Numbered from the stretch's first letter, positions 7,666-17,860 are shown. The stretch is DNA of 64,000 bases from Cytophagaceae bacterium (GCA_027488865.1 JAIYAU010000046.1:1-64000), one strand, 5' to 3'. The notes: generated by a model from the sequence alone, not told the origin. Numbers and translations are program-made.

Positions 7666-10140
7666 ATGTTTCCAATAGGTCTTATTGCTGTTTGCTTTTC
7701 TGCTGCATTGTATTTGATATTTAGCTTATTGCCATTAAAATACAATGATATTTCCTTCCTTACCATTTTCACCCATTATCTAATCGCAGTAATTTATGGT
7801 ATATATATCATATCATTAAAATTTTACAAAAAGAGTAAATTCTCTTTGGATAATACCATTTACTGTTTAATTCTATTTTTTATTAGCTGTTTTGAACTCA
7901 ATAAGTCCCTTAATCTCTTCAATTCGTCAGTGGACTGGCTGAATATTTATATAATTTTCTCTTGTTTAAGTTTAATAGCCATTACTATAGCGCCGAATTT
8001 ACTTAAAAAATATATTGGTTTGGTAATATTTTGCTTGTCCGCTTCTTCGATATTATTTTTATACTATGCCATATATCTTTTCCCTTTGTATATTATAAGT
8101 TTACCCCTTTTATTAGTTTTAGGCTTATCAATACATACTTATATTCCTTTTGCACTATTATTAACTACCTACATTAAAATAGTACAATTAATAAAAGAAA
8201 ATAATAATCTTAACAAATACGTTATGTTTGGATTATTATTACCTATTATTCTGACAGCTAGCTATGTCTTTACTTTTAATTTAAAAGCAAATCATATTAA
8301 CAAATTATATTCTGAATCACAAATAAATCATAGCGATAAACTTCCAGAATGGATATACATAGCTCAAAAATTAGACTTAGATTTCTTCACCACAAAAGTT
8401 TTAAAAACATCCTTGCTTTATGATTTTAGTAACGGACAATTTAATTGGTTTGATACTCCAAATAGGAATCTTGATGAACCTAAAAAACACGATCCATTGG
8501 TGGTAATTTCAACATTTTTTACCAGAGATTTGCAGTTAGACGATGATATCAAGCTTAAAATCTTAAGACTTAATAGCCATTCAAGGCACAAAACACAAGA
8601 AAAGTTATGGTCTGGTGACAATCTTGAAGTAAAAGATATAACAACAAATGTAGAATTGTACCCATCACTTAGAATAGCATATACCGAAAAAGAAATATCC
8701 ATTCATAATATTTCAAGTAACTCTTGGAGAAACCAACAAGAAGCCCTATTTACGTTTCATTTAAGTCCGGGCTCTGTGGCCACGTCCTTGTCACTTTGGA
8801 TAAATGGTGTCGAAGAAAAGGCTGCTTTAACCACTAAAAGCAAAGCAGATTCAGCCTATCGACAAGTGGTGGGTGTAGAAGCAAGAGACCCGTCGGTGTT
8901 ACATTGGCAGGAAGGCAACACCATTACTGTAAGGGTTTTTCCATGTACACAAGAAGAAGATCGTAAGGTAAAAATTGGCATTACTTCTCCGTTAGAAATT
9001 TATGATAATAGGTTAATATATAACAATATATGGTTCGAAGGGCCACCAACCTATGGAGCAGAGGAGCGCATAAAAATTAAAATAATGGATTCTGTAAAAA
9101 ATCTTGACCTTTCTAATAAATTTATTACCAAGGACAATAAAACATGGACGAGCAGTGGCAGATATCAACCAAACTGGAAAATTGAATTTGATGTTTTACC
9201 TATTTTGGCTAATAGTTTTTCGTTTGCAGGGTATCGTTATGCCGTACAGGAATTAAAACAAGCTAAAGAAAAATTTGAACCCAGTCATATTTACCTTGAC
9301 TTGAACAGTTCATGGAATCTAAATGAATTTGAGTCTGTTTTAGAGCTTTTTAAAGGTAAGAAAATCTACGTTTCAGATAATAGGTTTGTAAATGTTAAGG
9401 ACCACAATCGACAATACTTGTTTGATAAACTTACCAAATTAAACTTTACGTTGTTTCCTTTATATCAATTGCAAAATCAAAAAAATACCTTGATAATAAC
9501 AAAAAGTACAGAAATCGGCCCTTCTATGGATGATTTAAAGGGTAGCAATTTTTTTGAAACTCTTAAATCCGGTAAGTTCGATAAACTATACGTGTTTAAT
9601 ATTGGCAAAGAACAAAGTCAATATTTCCGAACATTAGCAGAATTTAGAACTATAAATTACTGTCTTGGAAGCATTTATAAATTAAAATCAATAGTTCAAA
9701 ACAAAGAATTTGCTGTTTTAAATACCAACCCTAATGAAGTTGAAATTGATCAAGCTAATATCAAAATCATAAAAGACCAATATTCAAATTCAAAAAACAC
9801 AGCTCCAGATCATTTAAAACGCTTGTTTGATTATAATTTCATACTTCAACAAGTGGGCACTAATGGCCTCAAAACCAACTACTATAATGAGCGTTTGGTT
9901 CGATTGGCTGAGGAGGCCAACGTTGTTACACCATTTTCTAGTTTAATTGTTCTTGAAAAGCTTGAAGATTATGAGCGTTTTAATATTAAAAAGAATTTAA
10001 ATGGATTACAAAATGCTACCTTAAAATCTGACGGGGCTGTACCTGAGCCACATGAATGGATTTTAATGATCGTAATTGCTGCGGCTTTGATTATTACAAT
10101 TTGGTTAAAGAAGTCGGTATATTTTTCTATTAGCAAATAA
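7666..10140 (+). CDS. XrtN system VIT domain protein
   Basis: An 824-residue membrane protein. The N-terminal 210 residues hold about six or seven transmembrane segments. A VIT (vault inter-alpha-trypsin) domain follows at about 325-450 (YPSLRIAYTEKEISIHNIS, then EALFTFHLSPGSVATSLSLW, SAYRQVVGVEARDPSVL, and ITVRVFPC). A region of unknown fold leads to a C-terminus with VPEPHEW, a hydrophobic segment (798-814) and LKK. That layout matches a PEP-type sorting signal. The stop overlaps the exosortase start (TAATG), so the two are translationally coupled. The family is known only as the partner of exosortase N in Bacteroidota. I infer that it is a substrate, a processing partner, or both. Confidence 0.88.
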   Translation: MFPIGLIAVCFSAALYLIFSLLPLKYNDISFLTIFTHYLIAVIYGIYIISLKFYKKSKFSLDNTIYCLILFFISCFELNKSLNLFNSSVDWLNIYIIFSCLSLIAITIAPNLLKKYIGLVIFCLSASSILFLYYAIYLFPLYIISLPLLLVLGLSIHTYIPFALLLTTYIKIVQLIKENNNLNKYVMFGLLLPIILTASYVFTFNLKANHINKLYSESQINHSDKLPEWIYIAQKLDLDFFTTKVLKTSLLYDFSNGQFNWFDTPNRNLDEPKKHDPLVVISTFFTRDLQLDDDIKLKILRLNSHSRHKTQEKLWSGDNLEVKDITTNVELYPSLRIAYTEKEISIHNISSNSWRNQQEALFTFHLSPGSVATSLSLWINGVEEKAALTTKSKADSAYRQVVGVEARDPSVLHWQEGNTITVRVFPCTQEEDRKVKIGITSPLEIYDNRLIYNNIWFEGPPTYGAEERIKIKIMDSVKNLDLSNKFITKDNKTWTSSGRYQPNWKIEFDVLPILANSFSFAGYRYAVQELKQAKEKFEPSHIYLDLNSSWNLNEFESVLELFKGKKIYVSDNRFVNVKDHNRQYLFDKLTKLNFTLFPLYQLQNQKNTLIITKSTEIGPSMDDLKGSNFFETLKSGKFDKLYVFNIGKEQSQYFRTLAEFRTINYCLGSIYKLKSIVQNKEFAVLNTNPNEVEIDQANIKIIKDQYSNSKNTAPDHLKRLFDYNFILQQVGTNGLKTNYYNERLVRLAEEANVVTPFSSLIVLEKLEDYERFNIKKNLNGLQNATLKSDGAVPEPHEWILMIVIAAALIITIWLKKSVYFSISK

Positions 10141-11483
10141 TGGTTAGGAAAAATTTAAGGATATTCAGATCAATTAATTTTGATACTCTAACAATTTTAC
10201 TCTTAATAGTTTGGCTACCAGCACTATGGTTTTTATGGTTATACTTACATTTTACTTTACTTTCAATTGCAGGAGTAATAGTTGCCATTTACTCCGTAAA
10301 GTTTAACCCAGGAAGCAAAACAAGTACAAGATATCTTTTTTTGCTTGCTCCTTTCCTTATTTTATGTGTGTGGACCGGCGTAAAAACCTTTTATTTCATA
10401 GCACTAATTTTTACAACACTCTTTTTATTAGAATCTTACAGGAGCAAAATAAGTTACTTGCCTGCTTTGTCCATTTTGGCAATTTCACCCATTACATTAT
10501 ATATATCAAAAATTGCAGGATTTAATATTAGATTATATTTAACTGAAGCTTCTGTATCGGCCATGCAAGTATTCAAACTTAATGTGTATTCTAATGGTAA
10601 TATAATTTGGTTAAATGGGCATTCATTTTTTGTAGACGAAGCTTGTGCTGGCTTAAAACTGCTCGAAGCTTCAATTTTGGTTTCAATTATAATAGCTGCC
10701 TTCTACGAAAAATATTATTCTGGAATTTATAACTGGTTCATTGTTACGTTTTGGTTGCTTTTAACTATTACTTTAAATCTAATATGTAATCTAGTTAGAA
10801 TAATCATCCTTGTTATATTTGAAATAATGCCTACCAACCCAACACACATGTTAGTGGGGGTGTTTTGTATGATTTTTTATGTAATAATTCCATTGGCTTT
10901 GGTCGGAAGCAAATTAAACCGCTTGTTACCAAACAATAAAGAAGTATTGAATACAACAACAAGCCCCAAATTGTGGCTAATGGCTATTTTGGTCGCTGTT
11001 TTGTTTTGTTCTGGAATAAGGTCGACCTACCTTTATTACAACCAACTAAATGAGGTGGGTGCAAGCAGTTTTTATCTTAAAGACTATAAAAGTACTCCCA
11101 TGGGCGATGGAATAACCAAGTTAAGCAAAGCACAATCTTTAATATATATCAAGCCAATTGCTAATTTCTACAATGCTGATCACAATCCTAGTATATGTTG
11201 GCAAGGAAGCGGATATGTTTTAAAATCATTTGACAAATTGGAGTTAAATGATGGATTAGTTTTTTTTGGAATTTTAGAAAACAAGGGCAGTAAATTTTAC
11301 ACAGCCTGGTGGTATCAAGATAACTCAAATACTGTAAAAACTATTGATCAATTTACGTGGAGATATGATGCCTGTATCCATCAAAAACAGTATAACTTAA
11401 TAAATGTTAACTCCATATCTTATAAGCAACTGTTAACAGACATGACAATGGTACGTTCCGAAAGAACACTTTTCTCTAAATGA
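10140..11483 (+). CDS. xrtN: Exosortase XrtN with C-terminal EpsI-like region
   Basis: An integral membrane transpeptidase-like enzyme that should cleave and perhaps re-anchor proteins carrying a C-terminal sorting signal. The exosortase triad is present: Cys169 in DEACAGLK, Arg220 in CNLVRIIIL and His236 in NPTHMLVG, all within the eight-helix core (residues 1-300). After about residue 300 there is an exported domain of 150 residues with HNPSICWQGSGY and FYTAWWYQDN, resembling EpsI-type domains that accompany exosortases. The start overlaps the upstream stop by one base. No exopolysaccharide genes are nearby, in contrast to many exosortase loci. Confidence 0.9.
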   Translation: MVRKNLRIFRSINFDTLTILLLIVWLPALWFLWLYLHFTLLSIAGVIVAIYSVKFNPGSKTSTRYLFLLAPFLILCVWTGVKTFYFIALIFTTLFLLESYRSKISYLPALSILAISPITLYISKIAGFNIRLYLTEASVSAMQVFKLNVYSNGNIIWLNGHSFFVDEACAGLKLLEASILVSIIIAAFYEKYYSGIYNWFIVTFWLLLTITLNLICNLVRIIILVIFEIMPTNPTHMLVGVFCMIFYVIIPLALVGSKLNRLLPNNKEVLNTTTSPKLWLMAILVAVLFCSGIRSTYLYYNQLNEVGASSFYLKDYKSTPMGDGITKLSKAQSLIYIKPIANFYNADHNPSICWQGSGYVLKSFDKLELNDGLVFFGILENKGSKFYTAWWYQDNSNTVKTIDQFTWRYDACIHQKQYNLINVNSISYKQLLTDMTMVRSERTLFSK

Positions 11484-11571
11484 TAAACTAGTTTAATCAG
11501 ATTTATACATTATACTCATTCAACTCAATAACAGTACTTTAATAACTTAATTGTAAATAGTTTATCAAAAT

Positions 11572-13008
11572 CTAATTCCAACCACCACCGAGTGCCTTAT
11601 ATAAATGAATAACTGCATTATATTGACGTCTTTTAAGGTCTACCAATTCAAGCCTTGAATTAAGTGCATTTTTTTGAGCCATAAGTATTTCGAGGTAATT
11701 GGCTCTACCTGTTTGAAACAATTGTGAGGAGGTAGTTATTGATTTAGTTAAAATAGTAACTTCCCTATTTTTATATTCATACATTTTTTCTAAATTTTTA
11801 ATAAGGTTCAATTCGTTACTTACTTCCACAAATCCACTTAGAATTGTTTTTTGATAATTGTACAAAGCTTCTAGCTGGGCTGCATTTGCACTTTTAAATT
11901 CCGCCTTTATTGCGCTTCTATTGATAAAGGGCGAAATTAGATTTCCAAAAAGACTATAAACCATAGATTCTGGAGTTAAAAATAAATATTTCGTATCAAA
12001 TGCCTGAAATCCTGTGGCTCCAGAAATAGTAACAGCGGGATAAAATGCTGCATGCGCTGCATTTACGTTTGCCTTAGCAGCTACAAGTTCCCATTCAGCT
12101 TTTTTTATATCAGGTCTATTTGTGAGTAAATCAGACGGGATGCCAGCTTTTACTTGTAAAATTGTACCGTTAGTAAATTTTCTCTTATCTCTAAGGATGT
12201 TTTTAGGTAAACTGCCACATAATAGATTAATTATATTTTCAGTTTCAGTAATTAGCTGAGAAAGTTCAATTTCTAACTTTTTGGAGTTTAATAGTTGTGC
12301 TTCAAACTGTTCTACCGCCAATTCATTAGCAACACCGGCATTTTTTTGTATGCTTGCTACCCTCAACGCATTATTTTGTAATTCTACGGTTTCTGTTACT
12401 ATATCTAGTTCATTATCAAGTGCTAATAATAAATAGTAGTTATTGGCTATTTCCGCAATCAGCGTTGTTATTACCCAGTTTCTACCTTCTAGTGTGGCTA
12501 AATAATTTGATAAAGCAGCTTTCTTTTTATTGCGTAATTTACCTCTAACATCTACTTCCCAAGACGCTTGAAAACCAATAGCATAATCCTGTAAATTGGT
12601 GGGTATGAGTTGGGTTGAGGTAATATTAGTAGTGCTATTTCCAGCACCATCCATTGTATATAAACCAAATTTATTTTGACCTACACCAACGGCACCATTA
12701 ACAATAGGCAGAAGTGCTCCTTTGCTTAAGTTCACCATCGCACGAGCTTGTTCGATTTTTTGAATCGTTACTAACAAATCAAGGTTGTTATTGATGGCGA
12801 CATCAATCAATTTAATAAGCGTGGAGTCGTTAAAAAAAGACTTCATATTAATCTTACCCGCTCTAGATGAATCAACATTATTTTGATAACTAGCTGGCAA
12901 TGTATATTGCTCTTGTTTTAGACTTTTGAAAGGTTTGCAACCCATAAAGCAATAAATCAAACAGATAATAAAGGTCGCACCTATCTTGTTCATAAATTTC
13001 AATTCCAT
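11572..13008 (-). CDS. Outer-membrane efflux lipoprotein, TolC/OprM family
   Basis: The outer-membrane channel of the tripartite efflux pump. A signal with lipobox (FICLIYCFMGC) is followed by two OEP repeats rich in coiled coil, with GVGQNKFGLYTMDG, DLLTNRPDIKKAEWELVAAKANVNAAHAAFYP (typical NodT/OprM block, about residues 295-325 of the mature chain) and SRLELVDLKRRQYNAVIHLYKALGGGW at the end. The open frame extends to 13056, overlapping the pump gene. I prefer the ATG at 13008, two bases after the pump's stop; the Met at 12993 is also possible. It is the last gene of the operon. Confidence 0.9.
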   Translation of the reverse strand: MELKFMNKIGATFIICLIYCFMGCKPFKSLKQEQYTLPASYQNNVDSSRAGKINMKSFFNDSTLIKLIDVAINNNLDLLVTIQKIEQARAMVNLSKGALLPIVNGAVGVGQNKFGLYTMDGAGNSTTNITSTQLIPTNLQDYAIGFQASWEVDVRGKLRNKKKAALSNYLATLEGRNWVITTLIAEIANNYYLLLALDNELDIVTETVELQNNALRVASIQKNAGVANELAVEQFEAQLLNSKKLEIELSQLITETENIINLLCGSLPKNILRDKRKFTNGTILQVKAGIPSDLLTNRPDIKKAEWELVAAKANVNAAHAAFYPAVTISGATGFQAFDTKYLFLTPESMVYSLFGNLISPFINRSAIKAEFKSANAAQLEALYNYQKTILSGFVEVSNELNLIKNLEKMYEYKNREVTILTKSITTSSQLFQTGRANYLEILMAQKNALNSRLELVDLKRRQYNAVIHLYKALGGGWN

Positions 13009-13009
13009 T

Positions 13010-16000
13010 TTAATGATCATCGGTAGTTGAGTCTGTTTTAATGTTCTTTTTATCATTTAAAGCAAAAATTACATAAAGACCTGGTATAAATATTAGGCCA
13101 AAGATGGTTCCAAAAAGCATACCACCAGCTGCAGCAGAACCAATGGTACGATTTCCTACGGCGCCAGCACCTGAAGAAAACATTAATGGTATTAACCCTG
13201 CTATAAATGCGAAAGAGGTCATAAGAATTGGTCGCAAGCGTTCTGAGGCTGCCATAATAGCCGCTTTATATTTATTCATACCAGATTTTTGCATTTGTGA
13301 GGCATATTCCACAATAAGGATGGCATTTTTACCAAGCAGGCCAACCAACATGACCAAGGCGATTTGAGCATAAATATTGTTTTCTAAACCCATCACCATA
13401 AGCATGAAAAAAGCTCCAAACACTCCAGTTGGTAAGGACAATATTACTGGAAGAGGTAACAAAAAACTTTCATATTGTGCTGAAAGGATGAGATATACAA
13501 AAACCAAACATATTATAAAAATATACAATGTTTGATTTCCATTTTGGACTTCATCTCGAGTAATTCCTGCCCAATCTATTTCATAACCTTTAGGCAGCTT
13601 ATTTTTAGCTACTTCTTGAATTGCCTTGATGGCATCTCCACTACTATATCCTTCAGCAGCTTCTCCATTTAATTCCGCTGAAGGAAACATATTATATCTT
13701 GTAACTTGGTCTACTCCGTATACCCGCTCAAGTCTAACAAATGAAGAAAATGACACCATCTCCCCCATTTTGTTTTTGACAGTGAGTTTTAGAATATCTT
13801 CAGGTTTGGCTCTATACTGTGGCAATGCTTGCACCATCACTTTATACATCTGTCCAAATCGTATAAAATTTGAAGCGTAATCACTGCCCAACATTGTTTG
13901 TAGGTTTTTCATAGCAACACCCACCGTTACACCTTTTTGTGCCGCCTTATCAATATCTACATGTATTAAGTATTGAGGGAAACTAGCGTCAAAAATTGTA
14001 AAAACAGCACCTATTTCTTCTTTTGCCTTTAGGTCTTTTATAAACTGTTGTACCACCAACTCCATTTTTTTAAGTTGTCCTGAACCAGTCTTGTCCAACA
14101 ATCTAAGTTCAAAACCACTCGCATTGCCATAGCCAGGTACTGCTGGCGGTGGAAAATATTCAATATTCGCTCCTTTTATATGTTCTGTTTTTTGTTTAAC
14201 AATCTCAATTACCTCTTCCAAGCCTTCCTTGCGTTCTTTCCAACTTTTTAAATTGATTAAGCATGTGCCATAAGTTGCACCGGTACCATCGGATAATATA
14301 TTTGTCCCAGCTAAAGAAGATATTGACTCAATTGCATCGATACTTTCACAAGACCTTTGTATATCGTTGATTATAAACTTAGTACGCTCGAGTGTAGAAC
14401 CAGAAGGAGTTGTAATACTTGCATAAAAAGTACCTTGGTCTTCGTTGGGTATAAACCCTGGCGCTAGAAATTTCCCAAGAATGCCAGTGGAAGCACAAAA
14501 AATAACTAACCCTAAAATAGTAATAACCTTTCGATTAACGATTAATTTTAAAAGGAACTGATATCTTCTAGAAATTTTATTAAAGCCTATATTAAATCTA
14601 TCAAAAAAACGGTTTAATAACCCATTATTGCTTCCATGATTGGGTTTTAGAATTAATGCACACAAAGCAGGTGTAAGCGTGAGTGCACCTATACCTGACA
14701 ATAAAATGGCAATGGCCATGGTGATAGAAAATTGTTTATAGAAAATACCAACCGGGCCGGTCATAAATGAAGTTGGCACAAAAACAGCCGCCATCACAAG
14801 GGTAATAGAAATTATGGCTCCACTTATGTCTTTCATTGCAGCTTGTGTAGCCAATAATGGGGACAAATTTTCCTTCTCCATTTTTGCGTGTACTGCCTCC
14901 ACGACCACTATGGCGTCATCAATAACAATTCCAATGGCCAAAACTAAGGCAAATAGGGTGATCAGATTAAGTGAGAACCCAAATAATGACATAAAAAAGA
15001 AAGTTCCAATCAATGACACAGGAACGGTAATAGCTGGAATAAGTGTAGATCTAACATCCTGCAAAAAAATAAATACTACCAACGAAACAAGTATAAATGC
15101 TTCTATAAGTGTTTTAATTACTTCATGCACAGAGGCATCCAAAAATTTAGACACATCATAGCTAATCTCATAGTCCATGCCTGTTAGAAAGGAGTTTTCT
15201 TTTATTCTAACAAGTTGTTTTTTGACATCGTCAATTACCTCATTGGCATTAGAACCAGGAAGTTGTTTTAACATAATCGAGGCTGCTGGTCTTCCATTAT
15301 ACTTTGATTCTACGTCAAAATAGGTTGTGCCAAATTCAACTTCCGCAATGTCCTTTATACGTAAAATATCTCCGTCTGTAGTTGACCTTATTGGAATGTT
15401 TTCATATTGTTCCTTGGAGTTAAACTTACCACCATATTTTATAACATACTGTAAAGATTGTGTTTCTTTGTCAGTACTTTCTCCCACTTTACCAGGAGCA
15501 GCTTCTATATTTTGATCCTCTAAGGTGCTTAAAACCTCCTCAACGGATACGTTGTAGGCCAACATTTTATCTGGTTTTAGCCAAATGCGCATAGCATATT
15601 TTTTGGCACCAAATAGTTCTGCAAATCCTACACCCTTAACCCTTTTTAACTCAGCAAGCACATTAATATCGGCAAAATTGAAAAGAAATTTTTCCTTTAA
15701 AGTGGTATCTGAACTGAATATATTTAAGTACAAAAGCATTGCATTTTCCTCTTTGGCTATCTTAACCCCATTTTTGGTAACTTCTGGTGGAAGTTCACCC
15801 ATAACCGCTGCAACACGATTTTGAACGTTCACAGCCGCCACGTCTGGGTTCGTGCCAATTTCAAAAATGATTTGTACTACTCCCACCCCATCATTACCAG
15901 CATCGGAGGACATATATTTCATACCAGGCACTCCGTTTATTGAACGTTCTAGAGGAACAAGTGCGGCCTTTGTTACCGTTTCGGCATTGGCGCCAGTATA

Positions 16001-16141
16001 TTCTATAGTCACATTTACCTCAGGGGGAGCCACATTTGGAAATTGTGACATGGGTAATTGTATCAAAGATAATAGACCTATTAGTGTTATAATTAGAGAA
16101 ATTACGATTGACAACACCGGCCGTTGTATAAAAATGTTCAT
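13010..16141 (-). CDS. RND efflux transporter, HAE1 (AcrB) family
   Basis: The inner-membrane proton-driven pump of 1043 residues, the normal AcrB length. It starts MNIFIQRPVLSIVISLIITLIG, has the proton-relay aspartates in LAIGIVIDDAIVVVEAV (about 395-411), and the second half repeats the helix-porter-helix layout with GLLGKNAILIVEYA. It should export hydrophobic or amphipathic compounds through the adaptor and the channel encoded beside it. The adaptor gene is 58 nt upstream and the channel gene follows at once. The substrate cannot be told from sequence. Confidence 0.93.
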   Translation of the reverse strand: MNIFIQRPVLSIVISLIITLIGLLSLIQLPMSQFPNVAPPEVNVTIEYTGANAETVTKAALVPLERSINGVPGMKYMSSDAGNDGVGVVQIIFEIGTNPDVAAVNVQNRVAAVMGELPPEVTKNGVKIAKEENAMLLYLNIFSSDTTLKEKFLFNFADINVLAELKRVKGVGFAELFGAKKYAMRIWLKPDKMLAYNVSVEEVLSTLEDQNIEAAPGKVGESTDKETQSLQYVIKYGGKFNSKEQYENIPIRSTTDGDILRIKDIAEVEFGTTYFDVESKYNGRPAASIMLKQLPGSNANEVIDDVKKQLVRIKENSFLTGMDYEISYDVSKFLDASVHEVIKTLIEAFILVSLVVFIFLQDVRSTLIPAITVPVSLIGTFFFMSLFGFSLNLITLFALVLAIGIVIDDAIVVVEAVHAKMEKENLSPLLATQAAMKDISGAIISITLVMAAVFVPTSFMTGPVGIFYKQFSITMAIAILLSGIGALTLTPALCALILKPNHGSNNGLLNRFFDRFNIGFNKISRRYQFLLKLIVNRKVITILGLVIFCASTGILGKFLAPGFIPNEDQGTFYASITTPSGSTLERTKFIINDIQRSCESIDAIESISSLAGTNILSDGTGATYGTCLINLKSWKERKEGLEEVIEIVKQKTEHIKGANIEYFPPPAVPGYGNASGFELRLLDKTGSGQLKKMELVVQQFIKDLKAKEEIGAVFTIFDASFPQYLIHVDIDKAAQKGVTVGVAMKNLQTMLGSDYASNFIRFGQMYKVMVQALPQYRAKPEDILKLTVKNKMGEMVSFSSFVRLERVYGVDQVTRYNMFPSAELNGEAAEGYSSGDAIKAIQEVAKNKLPKGYEIDWAGITRDEVQNGNQTLYIFIICLVFVYLILSAQYESFLLPLPVILSLPTGVFGAFFMLMVMGLENNIYAQIALVMLVGLLGKNAILIVEYASQMQKSGMNKYKAAIMAASERLRPILMTSFAFIAGLIPLMFSSGAGAVGNRTIGSAAAGGMLFGTIFGLIFIPGLYVIFALNDKKNIKTDSTTDDH

Positions 16142-16199
16142 ATTAATAAGTATATTTTTAACAATCCAACAAAATAGAAAGTAGAGTTATAGTTCAACA

Positions 16200-17318
16200 T
16201 TATTTTGGTAATGTAGACAGCTGCAAAATGACATTTTTATATGATAATTGTTTAGGCATAATAGTATCTCCTTCTTTAAGCTTTTGAATTCCTTCAAAAA
16301 CAATTTTATCGTTGGGTTGTAAGCCTGTTTCAACTACATAAAAATGGCTAAGTCTATGACTAATGGTCAATTTTCTCAATTCTATAATATTTTTATCATT
16401 GACTATATAAGCATACTCGTTATCCTGAACTTCAAAAACTGCTTTCTGAGGAATTATCATAGCTTTGGTTAATTTGGTTTCTAAGAGGATTTTTCCGCTT
16501 GAACCATGCCTAAGTATTAATTCTGGATTATTAAATCTCGCTCTAAATGCTAAATTACCAGTACTTTTGTCTATTTCACTTTCTGCCGTTTCAATTTTAC
16601 CTTTAAATGGAAAAAATTGACCATCTGCCAATACCAGTTTTACCTCATTTTCATGGTTGCTGGTTTTAGTTTTTAAAATATTCAAGTATTGTTTTTCTGA
16701 TAAATTAAAATAGGCAAAAATCTCTCTATAATTAGAAATAGTAGTTAGAAGCGTTCCTTCATCTACCAAGCTTCCAGTTTTAAGCGGGAGCCTGTTAATC
16801 ATTCCATTAAATGGCGCTCTTACCGAAGCGTAAGACAAATGAAGTTGGGCACTTGCCACCGCAGATTGTGCAACTTCAATATTGGCCTGTTCTGCCTCCA
16901 ATTTAGCAATAGCCATGTCTAGCTCCGATTTGGACACAATTTTTTGATCTACCAATGTTCTGGTATTAATTACCTGCACCTCAGCTATTTTAGAATCGGC
17001 GATAGCATTTTTCAATTGAGATTCAGCACGTAATAAGGCCAACTTAAACTCTTGGCTACTGATGGTAAATAATAGTTGTCCAGCTTGAACGGCCTTGCCC
17101 TCGTCCACATGAATTTTATCTATGAATCCTTTTATTCTGGCTCTTATTTCAACATTTTGAATGGCGTGGATATCGGCAACGTAATCTTGTGTAAACACCG
17201 TGTCTATTATTAAAGGTGTTACTACTGGGTAAGATTCAACCTTTCTTGATTGATTGTTTGGGTCACTACATGCGGTGATTACAAGCACCACCAGTGCAAA
17301 AGAATATACTTTGAACAT
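16200..17318 (-). CDS. RND efflux periplasmic adaptor lipoprotein
   Basis: Membrane-fusion subunit of 372 residues that joins the pump to the outer-membrane channel. The signal ends with the lipobox VITAC (about residues 13-17). It shows the lipoyl half-motifs IRARIKGFIDKIHVDEGKAV and LSYASVRAPFNGMINRLP, with a coiled-coil hairpin in between (about 80-150), then beta-barrel and membrane-proximal domains. First gene of the three-gene efflux operon. Confidence 0.92.
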   Translation of the reverse strand: MFKVYSFALVVLVITACSDPNNQSRKVESYPVVTPLIIDTVFTQDYVADIHAIQNVEIRARIKGFIDKIHVDEGKAVQAGQLLFTISSQEFKLALLRAESQLKNAIADSKIAEVQVINTRTLVDQKIVSKSELDMAIAKLEAEQANIEVAQSAVASAQLHLSYASVRAPFNGMINRLPLKTGSLVDEGTLLTTISNYREIFAYFNLSEKQYLNILKTKTSNHENEVKLVLADGQFFPFKGKIETAESEIDKSTGNLAFRARFNNPELILRHGSSGKILLETKLTKAMIIPQKAVFEVQDNEYAYIVNDKNIIELRKLTISHRLSHFYVVETGLQPNDKIVFEGIQKLKEGDTIMPKQLSYKNVILQLSTLPK

Positions 17319-17435
17319 AAATAATCGAAATAATTGTTAAATAAAAAACGACCATAAATAACTAATTAGAAGCATAATAAACATACTTCAACTAATCTTT
17401 TATAGATTATATAGTCTTAAGAAAAAAAGGAGGAA

Positions 17436-17825
17436 TTAAACTCTTGGGGGCGGACTATCACTTTGGTTAAAGATAGCAGTGTAAATAGCCTCTTGTTTGG
17501 CATGATAACATACTTTAACCTTGTTCCTAATAAAAATTATTTGATAATCGCTGGTATAAAAACTAAAAATATCACTTTTTTTACAAAAATCTTCTGAATC
17601 GTTGTCATCAGACTCAGGTATGGCGTTTTGTATATCTAGACCCTGTTCTACGACTAACTCTATTACACTTTCAATTTCATTAATACTAAGATCTTCTTCA
17701 AGTGCCAAATCATTGTCAATGTTTTTTAATAAATCTGGAGGGTCAATTGCAATGTTAATTATTGCTAACATGAGCAGTAAAACGATGCAATTTTTTACAA
17801 ATTTATGTCTAAATACGCTTAACAT
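17436..17825 (-). CDS. Small secreted or membrane-anchored protein of unknown function
   Basis: 129 residues with an N-terminal hydrophobic segment (KNCIVLLLMLAIINIAI, about 11-27), an acidic middle (LALEEDLSINEIESVIELVVEQ), two cysteines and a C-terminus SDSPPPRV. I do not recognise it. Small exported proteins of this build with a proline-rich tail often precede RND pump operons in Bacteroidota, and this one is 117 nt upstream of the adaptor gene on the same strand. A link to the pump is inference from position. Confidence 0.6.
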   Translation of the reverse strand: MLSVFRHKFVKNCIVLLLMLAIINIAIDPPDLLKNIDNDLALEEDLSINEIESVIELVVEQGLDIQNAIPESDDNDSEDFCKKSDIFSFYTSDYQIIFIRNKVKVCYHAKQEAIYTAIFNQSDSPPPRV

Positions 17826-17829
17826 GTTT

Positions 17830-17860
17830 CAAAAGTAACAATAATTATTTAAAAACTCAA
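17830..17860 (-). promoter_or_regulatory. Possible promoter before the small protein and efflux operon
   Basis: On the minus strand TTG (17860-17858), 20 nt, then TACTTTTG (17837-17830), an exact TAnnTTTG match. The start of transcription would fall almost on the ATG at 17825, so the message would be leaderless, or the true start codon lies downstream. Confidence 0.4.

Noticed and set aside
11481..11567. Inverted repeat TGATAAACTA / TAGTTTATCA between xrtN and the TolC-like gene
   Set aside because: The arms are AT-rich, 67 nt apart, and one contains a stop codon; too weak to call a terminator.
14814..16184. Several long + strand frames inside the RND pump gene
   Set aside because: All are antisense shadows of a full-length, well-conserved pump gene.
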